Below, piece after piece: positions 25,109-35,591 of a stretch of DNA of 64,000 nt; the first letter of the stretch is position 1, and every line of letters begins with the position of its first letter. The notes beneath the pieces were generated by a model. It did no database searches, was not told the origin of the DNA, and saw only the letters and a list, made by a program, of their open reading frames with translations. The stretch is from assembly GCA_029227815.1 (NCBI GenBank), contig CP118523.1, forward strand, positions 1,612,001-1,676,000, in the 5' to 3' direction. The position numbers were made by a program, and so were the translations under genes. Origin of the DNA: Clostridiaceae bacterium M8S5. GTDB taxonomy: Bacteria > Bacillota > Clostridia > Tissierellales > MCWD3.

Positions 25109-25622
25109 AATTTCCTCCTAAATAATATTTATTTACTGTAGTTTATATATATTTTAAGCAAAAACATATTAATTATTTAAATTAATTACAATTTACTATT
25201 GATTGATTAGTGATGACTTGTTATAATATGAAATGCGTGTTTTTTATTTTTTAAATTTTTTAGTTATAAAAGTGAGAGGACAAGCATAATATTATATAAG
25301 AAAATTTAAAAATAACAGCATTATAATTAATTGTTATAGTTTGTTGTATATGGGATAAGTTTGCAGAAATAATATCAAATATTGTTAATTGTTATTTTAA
25401 GGTAATAAGAAAATTTAAATTGACTAAAGTGTGTATTTTAGTTAGGTTTAACAATATTAATAACAAAAGAAATACTTCGATATAATGATTAAGCAGGAAT
25501 ATTAAATTTTACATAGAATGATATATAGAGGCGGTAAAATCTAAATTTATTTGTGCTAGAATTTGTTGAAAAATATACAATTTATAACCATTTGATAATT
25601 TTATTTTGAAGGAGAGATTTCT
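25109..25622. other. AT-rich intergenic region
   Basis: 514 bp. The left part is the upstream region of the DUF3787 gene and the end of cassette copy 2. The rest is AT-rich with no ORF of note, no strong hairpin and no consensus promoter that I can see. Confidence 0.45.
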
Positions 25623-26354
25623 GTGTCACCTTTAACAGATAAGAAAATTGATTTGTATCAAGGTTTAACTGAAAAGTTTTTATATAATTCTGATATAAAT
25701 TCAATATTTATATTATTATCACTGTATGATTTAGAAGAAAATATGAGCAATATTTACCCCAAATATTTAGGTATGAAAAAAATAAGGACACAGATTATTA
25801 GATTCTTAAAAAATAAAAACATAAAAAATGTAAATAAGATCGCTAATTATATTAGCTACATAATACACGAAGATGTAAATAGAATAGAATTGTGTTTTTA
25901 CATAGAAGGATATAAAAAAGGATTCAATGACATAAAATGGGTAAATGTATTAGAAAAAAAGGCTTTAAACACTCGTACAATGGACGAACTGTATTCAAGT
26001 AAGTATTTATTTCATGTAACTAAAAATTACAACATAAAGCAAATAAAAAATCAAATAAAACAAGAACTAGCTTACAAGCAAGCTAGTGAATCTAAATTAG
26101 TAGAAATGATGGATTTGTTTGCTGATAAAGTTATTAAGAAGAAGTTATTTAACCTAAATAACCATGCAAATGAACAGCTAAAACTTTGTTTGGAATCATA
26201 TGATATAGTAGAGGAGAAGTTTGAGCTTGAAAAAGAATATCTAGAAATAATATATAAGAATCTTTATAATATGATAATAAAAAATTTAAAAAATATTTTT
26301 AAAGAAGCTTACTGGTTTGGTATAAATGATAGAGTGTTAAAAAGATATATATAA
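25623..26354 (+). CDS. Unrecognised helical cytoplasmic protein
   Basis: A 243-residue protein rich in Lys, Asn, Ile and Leu, predicted mostly helical, with no signal peptide or membrane segment. Two similar motifs are seen: FYIEGYKKGFND (about residue 97) and KEAYWFGINDRVLKRY at the C-terminus, which may mark an internal duplication. I recognise no family. The GTG start follows GAAGGAGAGAT. It lies downstream of the peptide cassettes in the same direction but 800 bp away, and ends at a good terminator. Confidence 0.65.
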   Translation: MSPLTDKKIDLYQGLTEKFLYNSDINSIFILLSLYDLEENMSNIYPKYLGMKKIRTQIIRFLKNKNIKNVNKIANYISYIIHEDVNRIELCFYIEGYKKGFNDIKWVNVLEKKALNTRTMDELYSSKYLFHVTKNYNIKQIKNQIKQELAYKQASESKLVEMMDLFADKVIKKKLFNLNNHANEQLKLCLESYDIVEEKFELEKEYLEIIYKNLYNMIIKNLKNIFKEAYWFGINDRVLKRYI

Positions 26355-26382
26355 GGTATAATTCTTAAATAATATATAGTGA

Positions 26383-26416
26383 AAAAGGATGTCTACTAAT
26401 ACAAGACATCTTTTTT
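26383..26416 (+). terminator. Intrinsic terminator after the helical protein gene
   Basis: AAAAAGGATGTCT pairs with AGACATCTTTTTT with one bulge; the stem ends in a T-run. Confidence 0.82.
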
Positions 26417-26499
26417 AGTTTGCTATACAATATTAAAACAGGTATAAAATATGTAAAAATGGAAAAAATATCTCTCGGAAGGAGTATGGAGGGATATTG

Positions 26500-27081
26500 A
26501 TGAAAAATTATAAAAAGGTTTTTGTATTTGTATTTTATATGGTATTCATAATAGTAGGTTTTGCATATGGTTACCATAAAGGAAAGGATATAAGCAAAGA
26601 TAACCTACAAGCAAAGAAACAACTTACAGAGCAGATAAACCAAGAGAGTGCTGTAATAAAACAGGAAGATAAAATTACTCCTAATACAAAACTAGAGTAT
26701 GTGTATAACTACACAAAGTGTAATCACACTCTAAAAGAAATCCAAAATCCAACAAGTAATATTATAGGAATGAACAAAGAAGAATATATGTTATATCTTA
26801 CGAAAAATAATCCACAGTGGGAATTGATAGATTTTTCTAGTGATAGAATAACCATGAGTATAGATAAGAAGCAGTTATGCCCTGAGCACTTTATCATAGG
26901 TGTTGAAAATGGATTGATAGCGATACACAAAGTAGATGAAGATGGTAACAAAGTACTCTATAAAATAATTAATAACTCTATAAAACTGCTTAACGAGATA
27001 GATCAACAAAAACTTATAGAGGGCATCGTAGTCAATAATGAAGAAGAGATGATAGAAGTATTAGAGAATTTTTCAAGTTAG
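26500..27081 (+). CDS. Membrane-anchored protein with BofC-like C-terminal domain
   Basis: A 193-residue protein with one N-terminal membrane segment (VFVFVFYMVFIIVGFAYGY) and an extracytoplasmic part. EEYMLYLTKNNPQWELIDFS and CPEHFIIGVENGLIAIHKV resemble the BofC C-terminal domain, which in Bacillus controls the SpoIVB protease in the forespore intermembrane space. Two Cys (CNHTL and CPEHF) could form a disulfide. The ATG at 26500 follows GGAGGGA; a TTG one codon earlier is also open. It is a single gene before a terminator. Confidence 0.7.
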   Translation: MKNYKKVFVFVFYMVFIIVGFAYGYHKGKDISKDNLQAKKQLTEQINQESAVIKQEDKITPNTKLEYVYNYTKCNHTLKEIQNPTSNIIGMNKEEYMLYLTKNNPQWELIDFSSDRITMSIDKKQLCPEHFIIGVENGLIAIHKVDEDGNKVLYKIINNSIKLLNEIDQQKLIEGIVVNNEEEMIEVLENFSS

Positions 27082-27150
27082 ATTTGTAGATATATAATAT
27101 ACGGATTATAATTGGAAGTTTGTATAAATAAAAAAAACAGACATGTTATA

Positions 27151-27194
27151 AAAAAGACAGGATTTGATTGTAATGATCAAGTCCTGTCTTTTTG
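27151..27194 (+). terminator. Intrinsic terminator after the BofC-like gene
   Basis: AAAAAGACAGGA pairs with TCCTGTCTTTTT and an inner TGAT/ATCA pairing extends the stem; a T-run is part of the right arm. Confidence 0.85.
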
Positions 27195-27577
27195 GCATGC
27201 TCATTGCGGGTTCAAGCCAACAAGATGAAAGCCATGAGAGGAGTATGATACAACATACAACATAAAAGCATATATGAGTACGATTTCAAACAAACTGAAG
27301 GCACAAACTATTCAGGAGAATGAGATTTAAAATATTTATATAGCATATGTTTTTTATAATAGTGTAGCTAAGGATACATTTAAAACACCGACATGGTATT
27401 ATAATACATATAAGTAAAAAAATAATTCTGCTATAATATGTATCTTTATTAAATACCGCAGTAAAAGTTAATAGACGATGTTGAGCAGTCCATAATACAT
27501 TTTAATGTGTAAATTATCAATAAGAGGTTATAGGTTGTTATTATTAACCTAAATATATTATAAAGGAGTATATTAAG
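27195..27577. other. Intergenic region upstream of the flavodoxin-family gene
   Basis: About 380 bp without a supported gene. TAGGTT (27531-27536) and AACCTA (27546-27551) form a dyad just upstream of the ribosome site. The 13-mer TTATAGGTTGTTA containing it recurs at 28291-28303, on the other side of the gene. Confidence 0.45.
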
Positions 27578-28129
27578 ATGAAAGTATTAAATGTATTTTA
27601 CTCGGTTTCAGGTAATACAAAGAAAATAGCTCTACAAATTGAAAAGACAGTTAAAGCTCAAGGTCATGAAGTTGATACCATTGAAGTGACTAAAAATACA
27701 GACAAAGATACTATAGACTTTTTAAAATATGATTTCGTATTTGTTGGTACAGGTGTCTATGTTTGGTTACCACCTCAAGATGTGGTTGATTTGTGGAAAA
27801 ATATTCAAATGAAGTATGTGAAAAGTGGAGACATTAAGGTTTATGCACCAAGAAGAGCTAATAAAAAAGCAGTAACATATTGTACATTTGCTGGGCCTCA
27901 TACTGGAAGAAATGAAGCAATTCCTGTACCTAAATATCTTGGGCAATTACTTGATCATTTGGGATTTGAAGTTATCACCGAATGGTTTTTTGAGGGACAA
28001 TTTAACAATAAAGATAGTTTCTATGACCAGTTTAACACAAAAGGACGCATGGGTAACATTATAGGAAGACCAAATGAAGATGATTTAAAACGAGTTGATA
28101 GTATGGTTAGCGGAATATTGCATGTGTAA
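27578..28129 (+). CDS. Flavodoxin family protein
   Basis: A 183-residue protein with the FMN phosphate-binding loop YSVSGNTKKIA near the N-terminus (residues 8-18), then FVFVGTGVYVWLPPQ and YCTFAGPHTGRNEA in the positions of the other FMN-contacting loops. It should bind FMN and take part in electron transfer or flavin-dependent reduction in the cytoplasm; the substrate is not indicated. It is a single gene with AAAGGAG upstream, flanked by repeated TTATAGGTTGTTA words. Confidence 0.85.
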   Translation: MKVLNVFYSVSGNTKKIALQIEKTVKAQGHEVDTIEVTKNTDKDTIDFLKYDFVFVGTGVYVWLPPQDVVDLWKNIQMKYVKSGDIKVYAPRRANKKAVTYCTFAGPHTGRNEAIPVPKYLGQLLDHLGFEVITEWFFEGQFNNKDSFYDQFNTKGRMGNIIGRPNEDDLKRVDSMVSGILHV

Positions 28130-28473
28130 CGAAAGTAAAAAATACAGAGGACTATGTTGATGGCTTTAATAGCCAACTGAAACAATGTTGGGAGCCACTG
28201 TTTTGTATTATATCCTACTTCTTTTGATAATAAGAGAAGTAGGATAGTTAGTTTAGGATTAGTTTGATTTTTTATTCTTATCATTTATATAGATATTTAG
28301 ATTATAGGTTGTTAAAATTAGTATTTATAATTTAATAACATTTTAATTAATTAGATTCTTTAAATAGTATAATTTATTGATTTATATTAATATAATAGAT
28401 ATAATAGTTTGTGTTCAATTAGAAAATGTTCTTTGTTTTATGCACAAATATAAAGGATTATAGATGAATATAA

Positions 28474-28487
28474 CGAATATATGTTTG
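28474..28487. promoter_or_regulatory. Putative LexA (SOS) box upstream of ruvC
   Basis: CGAATATATGTTTG matches the Gram-positive LexA consensus CGAAC-RNRY-GTTYG at 13 of 14 positions (T for C at the fifth). It lies 88 bp before ruvC. ruvCA is part of the SOS regulon in several Firmicutes, which fits. Confidence 0.6.
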
Positions 28488-28500
28488 TATAGAATATATT

Positions 28501-28550
28501 AATCCAGAAATATTCATAGAATGTTATTAGTTCTATAAATATTCTGGGTT
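28501..28550. promoter_or_regulatory. Large imperfect dyad in the ruvC leader
   Basis: AATCCAGAAATATTCATAGAA (first arm) pairs with the arm at 28531-28550, ending ATTCTGGGTT, with one bulge and one mismatch. A 9-nt loop separates them. No T-run follows, so it is a leader hairpin or a protein-binding dyad just before the ruvC ribosome site. Confidence 0.55.
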
Positions 28551-28574
28551 AAGTAAAACAGAGGAGAGTTTATA

Positions 28575-29069
28575 GTGATCATTTTAGGAATTGACCCAGG
28601 TATAGCAATCATAGGATATGGTGTTATAAAATATGAAAAAAGTAAACATAAAGTACTTGATTATGGAGTTATAACAACTCCAGCAGGAATGAGTACGCCG
28701 GATAGATTAAAAATGGCTTACGAAGGTATCGGGTTACTTATAGATAAATACAAACCAGATGCAGTTGCAATTGAAGAGCTGTTTTTTAATAAGAACGTTA
28801 AAACAGCAATAACAGTAGGACAAGCACGAGGAGTTCTAATATTGGCTGTAGTAAATAGTGGTATAGACTTATACGAATATACTCCACTTCAAGTTAAACA
28901 AGGTGTAGTTGGTTACGGTAGAGCTGATAAAAAGCAGGTTCAAGAGATGGTTAAAATGTTACTTAATCTAAAAGAAATACCAAAGCCAGATGATGCTGCT
29001 GATGCGTTAGCTATAGCTATCAGCCATATACATTCATCAAATTTTAAAGATATGTTCAAAATGAAATAG
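28575..29069 (+). CDS. ruvC: Holliday junction resolvase RuvC
   Basis: A 164-residue endonuclease that cuts four-way DNA junctions symmetrically. The catalytic acids are visible in [12 protein letters not shown] (Asp near 7), AIEELFF (Glu near 68) and [11 protein letters not shown] (paired Asp near 140). It opens the ruvC-ruvA-ruvB operon with short gaps of about 11 bp. The start is a GTG with GAGGAGAG upstream. Likely SOS-regulated through the upstream LexA-like box. Confidence 0.96.
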   Translation: MIILGIDPGIAIIGYGVIKYEKSKHKVLDYGVITTPAGMSTPDRLKMAYEGIGLLIDKYKPDAVAIEELFFNKNVKTAITVGQARGVLILAVVNSGIDLYEYTPLQVKQGVVGYGRADKKQVQEMVKMLLNLKEIPKPDDAADALAIAISHIHSSNFKDMFKMK

Positions 29070-29080
29070 GGGGTAGTCGA

Positions 29081-29674
29081 ATGTTTAGGTATATAATAGG
29101 AATTATAGATGAATTAGGAGACAGCTATATAGTCCTAAATAACAATAGTATAGGTTATCTGATATTTTCTTCAAAGAATACATTAGATAAGCTCAAAATC
29201 GGCGATGAAGCGAAAATATACACATACATGCATGTCAGAGAAGATGAGATGAGTTTATATGGGTTTAATACAATGAACGAACTCGATTTATATAAGCTAT
29301 TATTGTCAGTCTCTAAAGTAGGCCCTAAGGTCGGGTTGGCATTATTGTCAGAGTTATCACCAAACGAGTTAAAAAAAGCTATATTAATGGAGGATACAAA
29401 ACCTCTATCAAGAGCTTCAGGAGTCGGAAGTAAAACAGCAAAGAGAATAATACTTGAATTAAAAGATAAAATTGATAGTGATATACTTACTGGTGAAACA
29501 TATGAAGAACCTAGTACATCAAATATAAATAATTTTGAAGAAGCTATGATAGCATTACAGACATTAGGATATTCGAAAATAGAGATTAATACAGCATTTA
29601 AAAAAATAGATAGTAGCTTAGAAAGAACAGAAGATTTGATTAAATCGGCGTTAAAACAATTAGCAAAAAGATAA
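29081..29674 (+). CDS. ruvA: Holliday junction helicase subunit RuvA
   Basis: A 197-residue junction-binding protein. The N-terminal OB fold is followed by two helix-hairpin-helix motifs (LLSVSKVGPKVGLALLS and SRASGVGSKTAKRIILELKD) and a C-terminal domain that contacts RuvB (EEAMIALQTLGYSKIEI). It forms the tetramer that holds the junction flat for RuvB. It lies 11 bp after ruvC and 11 bp before ruvB, with AGGGGG upstream. Confidence 0.97.
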   Translation: MFRYIIGIIDELGDSYIVLNNNSIGYLIFSSKNTLDKLKIGDEAKIYTYMHVREDEMSLYGFNTMNELDLYKLLLSVSKVGPKVGLALLSELSPNELKKAILMEDTKPLSRASGVGSKTAKRIILELKDKIDSDILTGETYEEPSTSNINNFEEAMIALQTLGYSKIEINTAFKKIDSSLERTEDLIKSALKQLAKR

Positions 29675-29685
29675 AGGGGTAAATT

Positions 29686-30687
29686 ATGGAGAATGAAGAT
29701 AGAATTATAACCAGTGGCTTTAAATCAGAGGACATTGATATAGAGACAACTCTTAGACCCAAATACTTAAGTGACTATACAGGACAAGATAAGGTCAAGG
29801 AGATGCTAAGTATTTTTATTAAAGCAGCAAAGGCAAGAAAAGAACCCTTGGATCACGTATTGTTGTATGGCCCTCCGGGATTAGGAAAGACCACGTTAGC
29901 TAGTATTATTTCGAATGAGATGGGAGTAAATCTTAGGATAACTTCTGGACCAGCTATAGAAAGACCTGGTGATTTGGCAGCTATACTTACCAATTTAGGG
30001 GATAGTGATGTACTATTTATAGATGAAATACATAGACTTAACAGAAGTGTAGAAGAGATATTGTATCCTGCTATGGAGGATTATGTGCTTGATATAGTTA
30101 TAGGAAAAGGGCCAAGTGCAAGATCAGTGAGGCTTGATTTAAGCAGATTCACAATGATTGGAGCAACTACAAGGGCGGGATTACTTTCTTCGCCATTAAG
30201 AGATAGATTCGGAGTAATATCAAAGCTTAACTACTATAAAATCGAAGATTTACAGAAAATAGTTTCTAGATCAGCAGGGTTACTTAACATTAGTATAACT
30301 GAAAAAGGAGCATATGAAATAGCAAGAAGATCAAGAGGTACACCTAGAATTGCCAATAGAATACTAAAGAGAGTAAGAGATTATGCGCAGGTAGTTGAAG
30401 ATGGTTTTATAGATGAAAAAGTAGCGGATAGTGCTCTTGGTATGTTAGAAATAGATTCCTTAGGACTAGACAATATAGATAGAAAGCTTATGATGACAAT
30501 AATCAATAATTTTGGCGGAGGGCCAGTCGGTTTAGATACTCTAGCTGCTTCAATAGGAGAAGAAAAAAATACGATAGAAGATGTTTATGAACCTTATTTA
30601 TTACAAATAGGATTTATTAGTAGAACTCCAAGAGGAAGAATTGTAACACAAAAAGGCTATAAACATTTTAAAATTGAGCGTGACTAA
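29686..30687 (+). CDS. ruvB: Holliday junction helicase motor RuvB
   Basis: A 333-residue AAA+ ATPase that drives branch migration. Walker [10 protein letters not shown] (about 64-72), Walker [10 protein letters not shown], the sensor [18 protein letters not shown] and a C-terminal winged helix are all present. Length and motifs are standard. It is the third gene of the ruv operon; the SpoIID-family gene follows after 24 bp. Confidence 0.97.
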   Translation: MENEDRIITSGFKSEDIDIETTLRPKYLSDYTGQDKVKEMLSIFIKAAKARKEPLDHVLLYGPPGLGKTTLASIISNEMGVNLRITSGPAIERPGDLAAILTNLGDSDVLFIDEIHRLNRSVEEILYPAMEDYVLDIVIGKGPSARSVRLDLSRFTMIGATTRAGLLSSPLRDRFGVISKLNYYKIEDLQKIVSRSAGLLNISITEKGAYEIARRSRGTPRIANRILKRVRDYAQVVEDGFIDEKVADSALGMLEIDSLGLDNIDRKLMMTIINNFGGGPVGLDTLAASIGEEKNTIEDVYEPYLLQIGFISRTPRGRIVTQKGYKHFKIERD

Positions 30688-30711
30688 ATATGCTTTTAAG
30701 GAGAGATTTAC

Positions 30712-32247
30712 TTGAATAAGAGATTTGTTTTTACTTGCCTATTAGTATTTTTGATGGTAACTAGTGTTAGCTATTGTAAAGATATAGATAACAATTATAT
30801 AAAAGTAGGTTTAAAGAGGGCTACAAATGATAATAATTCTATTAATATAGTCTGTGAAGATATAACTACCGTAGGACAGCTTGATAGTGATGGTAACTTC
30901 ACAAATATAATTGATAATTTAAATATTAATAATTTTAATGTACAAATCGATAAATATTTACACATTGAAATTAAAAAAGATTTTAGGTCGTATGAAGAGG
31001 CAGTTGATTTTGTTAATAGTAACAAAAGAAATGGTATAAACTTATTTATAGTTTATGATGGAAACTTTAAGGTATGGTGTAATAAATTTAATGATATTAG
31101 CAATGCAAAAAGTTATGAATCTAAGCTTGATTATATAAATCATAGTAAAAAAGTTGTAAACGGTAGTGGTACAAGAATGATTTTAATAGACAATAATCAA
31201 AATATAAGATTTGCATATAATCTAAAGGAAAAATTATATTTAAAAAATACCACTGTAAATAAAATATCAGTAATTGGTGTTACAGGGAAAAAATATAGAG
31301 GATATATTTCATTTGGAAATAAAGAGGGATTACTTATACCAATAAATACTTTAAAACTAAATGAATACTTATATGGAGTAGTAGCAAAAGAAATATCAAG
31401 TACTTGGCCTATAGAAAGTATAAAAGCACAAGCTGTAGCAGCAAGGAATTATGGCGCTATGTATATAGGAAAAGGTAAAGCGGGAGAATATGATTTAGAT
31501 GATACACAGAACTCACAATCATATGAAGGATATAGCTTTGAAAAAGCTATAATAAATAAAGCGATAGATGATACAAAGGATGTAGTAATAAAATATAAAG
31601 GAGAAATAGTTCCTACTTACTATCATTCAAATAGTGGAGGACATACAGAAGACAGCGAAAATGTATGGGGAGGATATGAAGGATATATAAGAGGAGTAGA
31701 AGATGAATTCTCTATAGGTAGCCCGAGTGATACATGGGAGTTAGTACTAAATAAAGAACAAATAAATGAAAAATTGTTAGCAAGTGGCTATGATTTAGGA
31801 GCAATAAAAAATATAGAAATAATAGAAGCTTCAAAATATGGAAGAGTACAACAGCTTTTAATAGAAGGATCAAAAGACAAAGCTATATTAATTAAAGGAA
31901 AGGCAAGATTAGTATTTGGTACAACCAAGATAAAGAGTGCATGGTTTGAAGTCTCAGGAGGACAGGACTCATATGTATTCGATGTAAACTCAGGTCAAAT
32001 AACAAAAACTGCAGTAGATAACAAAAAGATATTGAATTCAAAGGGAAATAATGATATTTATATATATGATGGAAATGAAACTATACGCCTTGAAAATGGG
32101 AGTGGTAAGTACACATTTACTGGCAAAGGCTACGGTCATGGTATAGGGATGAGTCAATGGGGTAGTAAAGCTATGGCTGAGCAAGGTTATGATTATAAAG
32201 CAATTTTAAAGCACTATTATACAGATATAACTATAGTACAAGAGTAA
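30712..32247 (+). CDS. SpoIID/LytB-domain protein
   Basis: A 511-residue exported protein with signal peptide (RFVFTCLLVFLMVTSVSYC). A middle segment (about 80-140) resembles a SPOR-type peptidoglycan-binding domain. The SpoIID domain follows, with STWPIESIKAQAVAARNYG, YYHSNSGGHTEDSENVW and GKGYGHGIGMSQWGSKAMAE. SpoIID-type enzymes are lytic transglycosylases acting on denuded glycans during engulfment. This one is longer than SpoIID (about 340 residues) and is found beside ruvB in many clostridia, so it is a paralog rather than spoIID itself. The start is a TTG behind AAGGAGAG. It ends 3 bp before queA. Confidence 0.9.
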   Translation: MNKRFVFTCLLVFLMVTSVSYCKDIDNNYIKVGLKRATNDNNSINIVCEDITTVGQLDSDGNFTNIIDNLNINNFNVQIDKYLHIEIKKDFRSYEEAVDFVNSNKRNGINLFIVYDGNFKVWCNKFNDISNAKSYESKLDYINHSKKVVNGSGTRMILIDNNQNIRFAYNLKEKLYLKNTTVNKISVIGVTGKKYRGYISFGNKEGLLIPINTLKLNEYLYGVVAKEISSTWPIESIKAQAVAARNYGAMYIGKGKAGEYDLDDTQNSQSYEGYSFEKAIINKAIDDTKDVVIKYKGEIVPTYYHSNSGGHTEDSENVWGGYEGYIRGVEDEFSIGSPSDTWELVLNKEQINEKLLASGYDLGAIKNIEIIEASKYGRVQQLLIEGSKDKAILIKGKARLVFGTTKIKSAWFEVSGGQDSYVFDVNSGQITKTAVDNKKILNSKGNNDIYIYDGNETIRLENGSGKYTFTGKGYGHGIGMSQWGSKAMAEQGYDYKAILKHYYTDITIVQE

Positions 32248-32250
32248 AGG

Positions 32251-33291
32251 ATGATGAAATTGACATTAAAAAGAACAGACTTCTTTTATGAATTACCAGA
32301 AGATTTAATAGCACAAGTTCCATTAAAACAACGAGAAAAATCTAAACTTATGGTGTTAGATAAAGAAAGTGGAGATGTAAAACATACAGTCTTTGAAAAT
32401 ATTATAGATTATTTAAACGAGGGAGATTGTCTAGTATTAAATAATACTAGAGTGTTGCCAGCAAGGATATTTGGTAAAAGAAAAGAAACAGGCGGAGCAG
32501 TAGAATTCTTACTACTGACAAGATTAGAAGGTGACAAATGGGAAACTTTAGTTAAACCAGGCAGAAAGGCTAAAATAGGAGATATAATAGAGTTTGGAGA
32601 AGGTCTGCTAGAAGCTCAGGTAGTGGATATAAAAGAAGACGGTATCAGAATAGTTGAATTTAAGTATGAAGGTATTTTTGAGGAGATACTAGATAAATTA
32701 GGAGAGATGCCTTTGCCTCCATATATTAAGGAAAAGTTACAAGATAAAGAACGTTATCAGACAGTGTATTCTAAAAAAGAAGGTTCAGCAGCCGCACCAA
32801 CGGCAGGTTTGCATTTCACACAGGAACTTATGGATGCTATAAGAAAAAAAGGCGTAAAAATAGTATATATTACTTTACATGTTGGATTAGGAACTTTTAG
32901 ACCTGTAAAAGAAGATGATCTAAGTGATCACAAGATGCACAGTGAATACTATGAGATAGATCAAGATACAGCAGATATTATAAATATGACCAAACAAAAT
33001 GGAAATAAAGTTATAGCAGTAGGGACGACTTCTACTAGGACATTAGAATCAGTGTGTGATGATGATGGTCAGGTAGTTTCAAAAAGAGGATGGACAGATA
33101 TATTTATATATCCGGGATATAAATTTAGAGTTATAGATGCACTGATAACTAATTTTCATTTACCAGAGTCCACGCTAATAATGCTTATAAGTGCACTAAC
33201 AACTAGAGAAATAATATTAAATGCATATGAGATAGCAGTCAGAGAAAGATACAGATTCTTTAGTTTTGGTGATGCTATGTTAATTATATAA
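32251..33291 (+). CDS. queA: tRNA epoxyqueuosine precursor synthase QueA
   Basis: A 346-residue S-adenosylmethionine:tRNA ribosyltransferase-isomerase, which adds the cyclopentenediol precursor in queuosine synthesis. Family signatures: [32 protein letters not shown], and [10 protein letters not shown]. The ATG at 32251 touches the AAAGG site, so translation may instead begin at the TTG at 32260; both give a normal length. It precedes tgt by 21 bp. Confidence 0.96.
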   Translation: MMKLTLKRTDFFYELPEDLIAQVPLKQREKSKLMVLDKESGDVKHTVFENIIDYLNEGDCLVLNNTRVLPARIFGKRKETGGAVEFLLLTRLEGDKWETLVKPGRKAKIGDIIEFGEGLLEAQVVDIKEDGIRIVEFKYEGIFEEILDKLGEMPLPPYIKEKLQDKERYQTVYSKKEGSAAAPTAGLHFTQELMDAIRKKGVKIVYITLHVGLGTFRPVKEDDLSDHKMHSEYYEIDQDTADIINMTKQNGNKVIAVGTTSTRTLESVCDDDGQVVSKRGWTDIFIYPGYKFRVIDALITNFHLPESTLIMLISALTTREIILNAYEIAVRERYRFFSFGDAMLII

Positions 33292-33300
33292 AGACATTAG

Positions 33301-34428
<1,128 letters not shown>

Positions 34429-34504
34429 TTTGTTGTTGTATAGAGGATTTTTTATTGTTATGTTGAATAGTTAATAAGTGATGTATGAAAGGAGGGTAAA
34501 GAAT

Positions 34505-34789
34505 ATGCAAGGTTTACAAACTTTATTAATCCCTGTTCTTTTTCTGGGAGTGTTATATTTTCTATTAATAAGACCACAAAAGAAAAGAGAAAAAAATATC
34601 AGAGCTATGAGAGATGCAATGAAAATTGGTGATGATATAATTACTATAGGTGGGATTTACGGTAAAGTGACAAAGATAAAAGATGATTCTGTAGTAATAG
34701 AAGTAGGAGCAGACAAAGTAAAAATGACTGTTACTAAATGGAGTATAGGTAGTGTAGTTAACCAAGATACATTAAAAGAAACAAAATAG
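34505..34789 (+). CDS. yajC: Preprotein translocase subunit YajC
   Basis: A 94-residue protein with one membrane helix (TLLIPVLFLGVLYFLLI) followed by RPQKKREKNIRAMRDAMKIGD, the family hallmark. It associates with SecDF. I choose the ATG at 34505, which has AAAGGAGGGTAAAG upstream, over an in-frame ATG at 34478. It follows tgt, the standard order, and ends at a terminator; secDF come later after four other genes. Confidence 0.95.
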   Translation: MQGLQTLLIPVLFLGVLYFLLIRPQKKREKNIRAMRDAMKIGDDIITIGGIYGKVTKIKDDSVVIEVGADKVKMTVTKWSIGSVVNQDTLKETK

Positions 34790-34810
34790 TTAAAACCATA
34801 TAAAAGATTA

Positions 34811-34852
34811 TGAGAGACTAAATTAACTAATTCTTAATTGGTCTCTTTTTTA
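34811..34852 (+). terminator. Intrinsic terminator after yajC
   Basis: AGAGAC pairs with GTCTCT, with further A/T pairing inside, followed by TTTTTT. Confidence 0.72.
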
Positions 34853-35143
34853 ATTAAGTATATTTATAAATTACAGCTTTTACAAAAAAACAATCAAGTG
34901 GTTAAGTCAATAGAGTAATGTGTACCAAATTCACAGAGATAATTTAAAATAACCAATACTGCCGTAACATAAGCAAGCTTATTATTCAATTTACTTCCTG
35001 ACATAAAATACTTGATATTTAACCTGAATTAATCATGTAAATATAGTTATTAATTTTTCTATGAGTAATTTAGGTATATTATACAGTAATTAAAAAAGCT
35101 CTTGATGCATAAATATTGAGTAAAGACTGTAGGAGGTGGAAAA
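34853..35143. other. Intergenic region upstream of the TIGR04086-type gene
   Basis: About 290 bp with no supported gene. It holds a diverged copy of the repeat from 9726/9890 (35042-35076) and the ribosome site TAGGAGGTGG. Confidence 0.5.
35042..35076 (+). repeat. Diverged relative of the 56-bp repeat
   Basis: TATAGTTATTAATTTTTCTA and then TGAGTAATTTAGGT match the 3' part of the repeat at 9726 and 9890 with a few substitutions and one inserted T. It sits upstream of a gene, as does the copy at 9890. Confidence 0.55.
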
Positions 35144-35524
35144 ATGAGAAAATCTAGTCCAGACAGATATATTACAATGCTAACAAAAAGCTTAGTTTTA
35201 TCCTTTCTTATTACACTAGTTTTCTTTGTAATTTATGCGTTAATATTAACCTATAGTAGTTTGTCAGAAAGTACAATACCAGCAGTAAATACTGCTATAA
35301 TGATAACTTCAGTTTCAGCAGGGTCTATTAGCATGACAAAGAAAGTACATAATAGAGGTTGGCTAAACGGAGGTTTAGTAGGTATACTGTATATGATAGT
35401 AATAGTAATATTCAGTAGTCTTTATAACAGAACATTTTGTATGGACAGCTACGTTTTTATAAAGAGTCTTATAGGTTTATTTTCTGGAGTAATTAGTGGA
35501 ATTATTGGAATTAATCTAAAATAG
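35144..35524 (+). CDS. TIGR04086-type small membrane protein
   Basis: A 126-residue integral membrane protein with four hydrophobic segments (SFLITLVFFVIYALIL, NTAIMITSVSAGSI, LVGILYMIVIVIFSSL and IGLFSGVISGIIGINL). Size, topology and position right before the SCIFF peptide gene match the TIGR04086 family of Firmicutes, whose function is unknown. The start is an ATG behind TAGGAGGTGG. The SCIFF gene begins 67 bp downstream. Confidence 0.75.
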   Translation: MRKSSPDRYITMLTKSLVLSFLITLVFFVIYALILTYSSLSESTIPAVNTAIMITSVSAGSISMTKKVHNRGWLNGGLVGILYMIVIVIFSSLYNRTFCMDSYVFIKSLIGLFSGVISGIIGINLK

Positions 35525-35591
35525 CACTTTATAAAGAATATATGTTGTGTTATAATTTTTAAGTAAATTATTTTCTAGGGAGGACTTCAAA

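Larger units (their letters stand above)
23934..25205. repeat. Tandem duplication of a peptide/DUF3787 cassette
   Basis: Unit 1 (about 23934-24468) and unit 2 (about 24621-25205) share, in order, promoter boxes, peptide gene, dyad, long hairpin, convergent DUF3787 sequence and an identical 27-bp right end (24442-24468 and 25179-25205). Unit 1 lacks about 70 bp holding the DUF3787 ribosome site and promoter. The sequence between the units (24469-24620) is unrelated. Confidence 0.8.
28130..28574. other. Intergenic region between the flavodoxin gene and ruvC
   Basis: 445 bp. It holds a stem-loop (TATCCTACTTCT at 28211 with AGAAGTAGGATA to 28246, no T-run), a smaller hairpin near 28155 (GTTGATGGCT with AGCCAAC), the LexA-like box at 28474 and the large dyad at 28501. 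I see no gene. Confidence 0.5.

Noticed and set aside
27208..27218. GGGTTCAAGCC resembling a tRNA T-loop
   Set aside because: The sequence after it does not pair to form a T-stem, and no acceptor, D or anticodon arms can be built around it.
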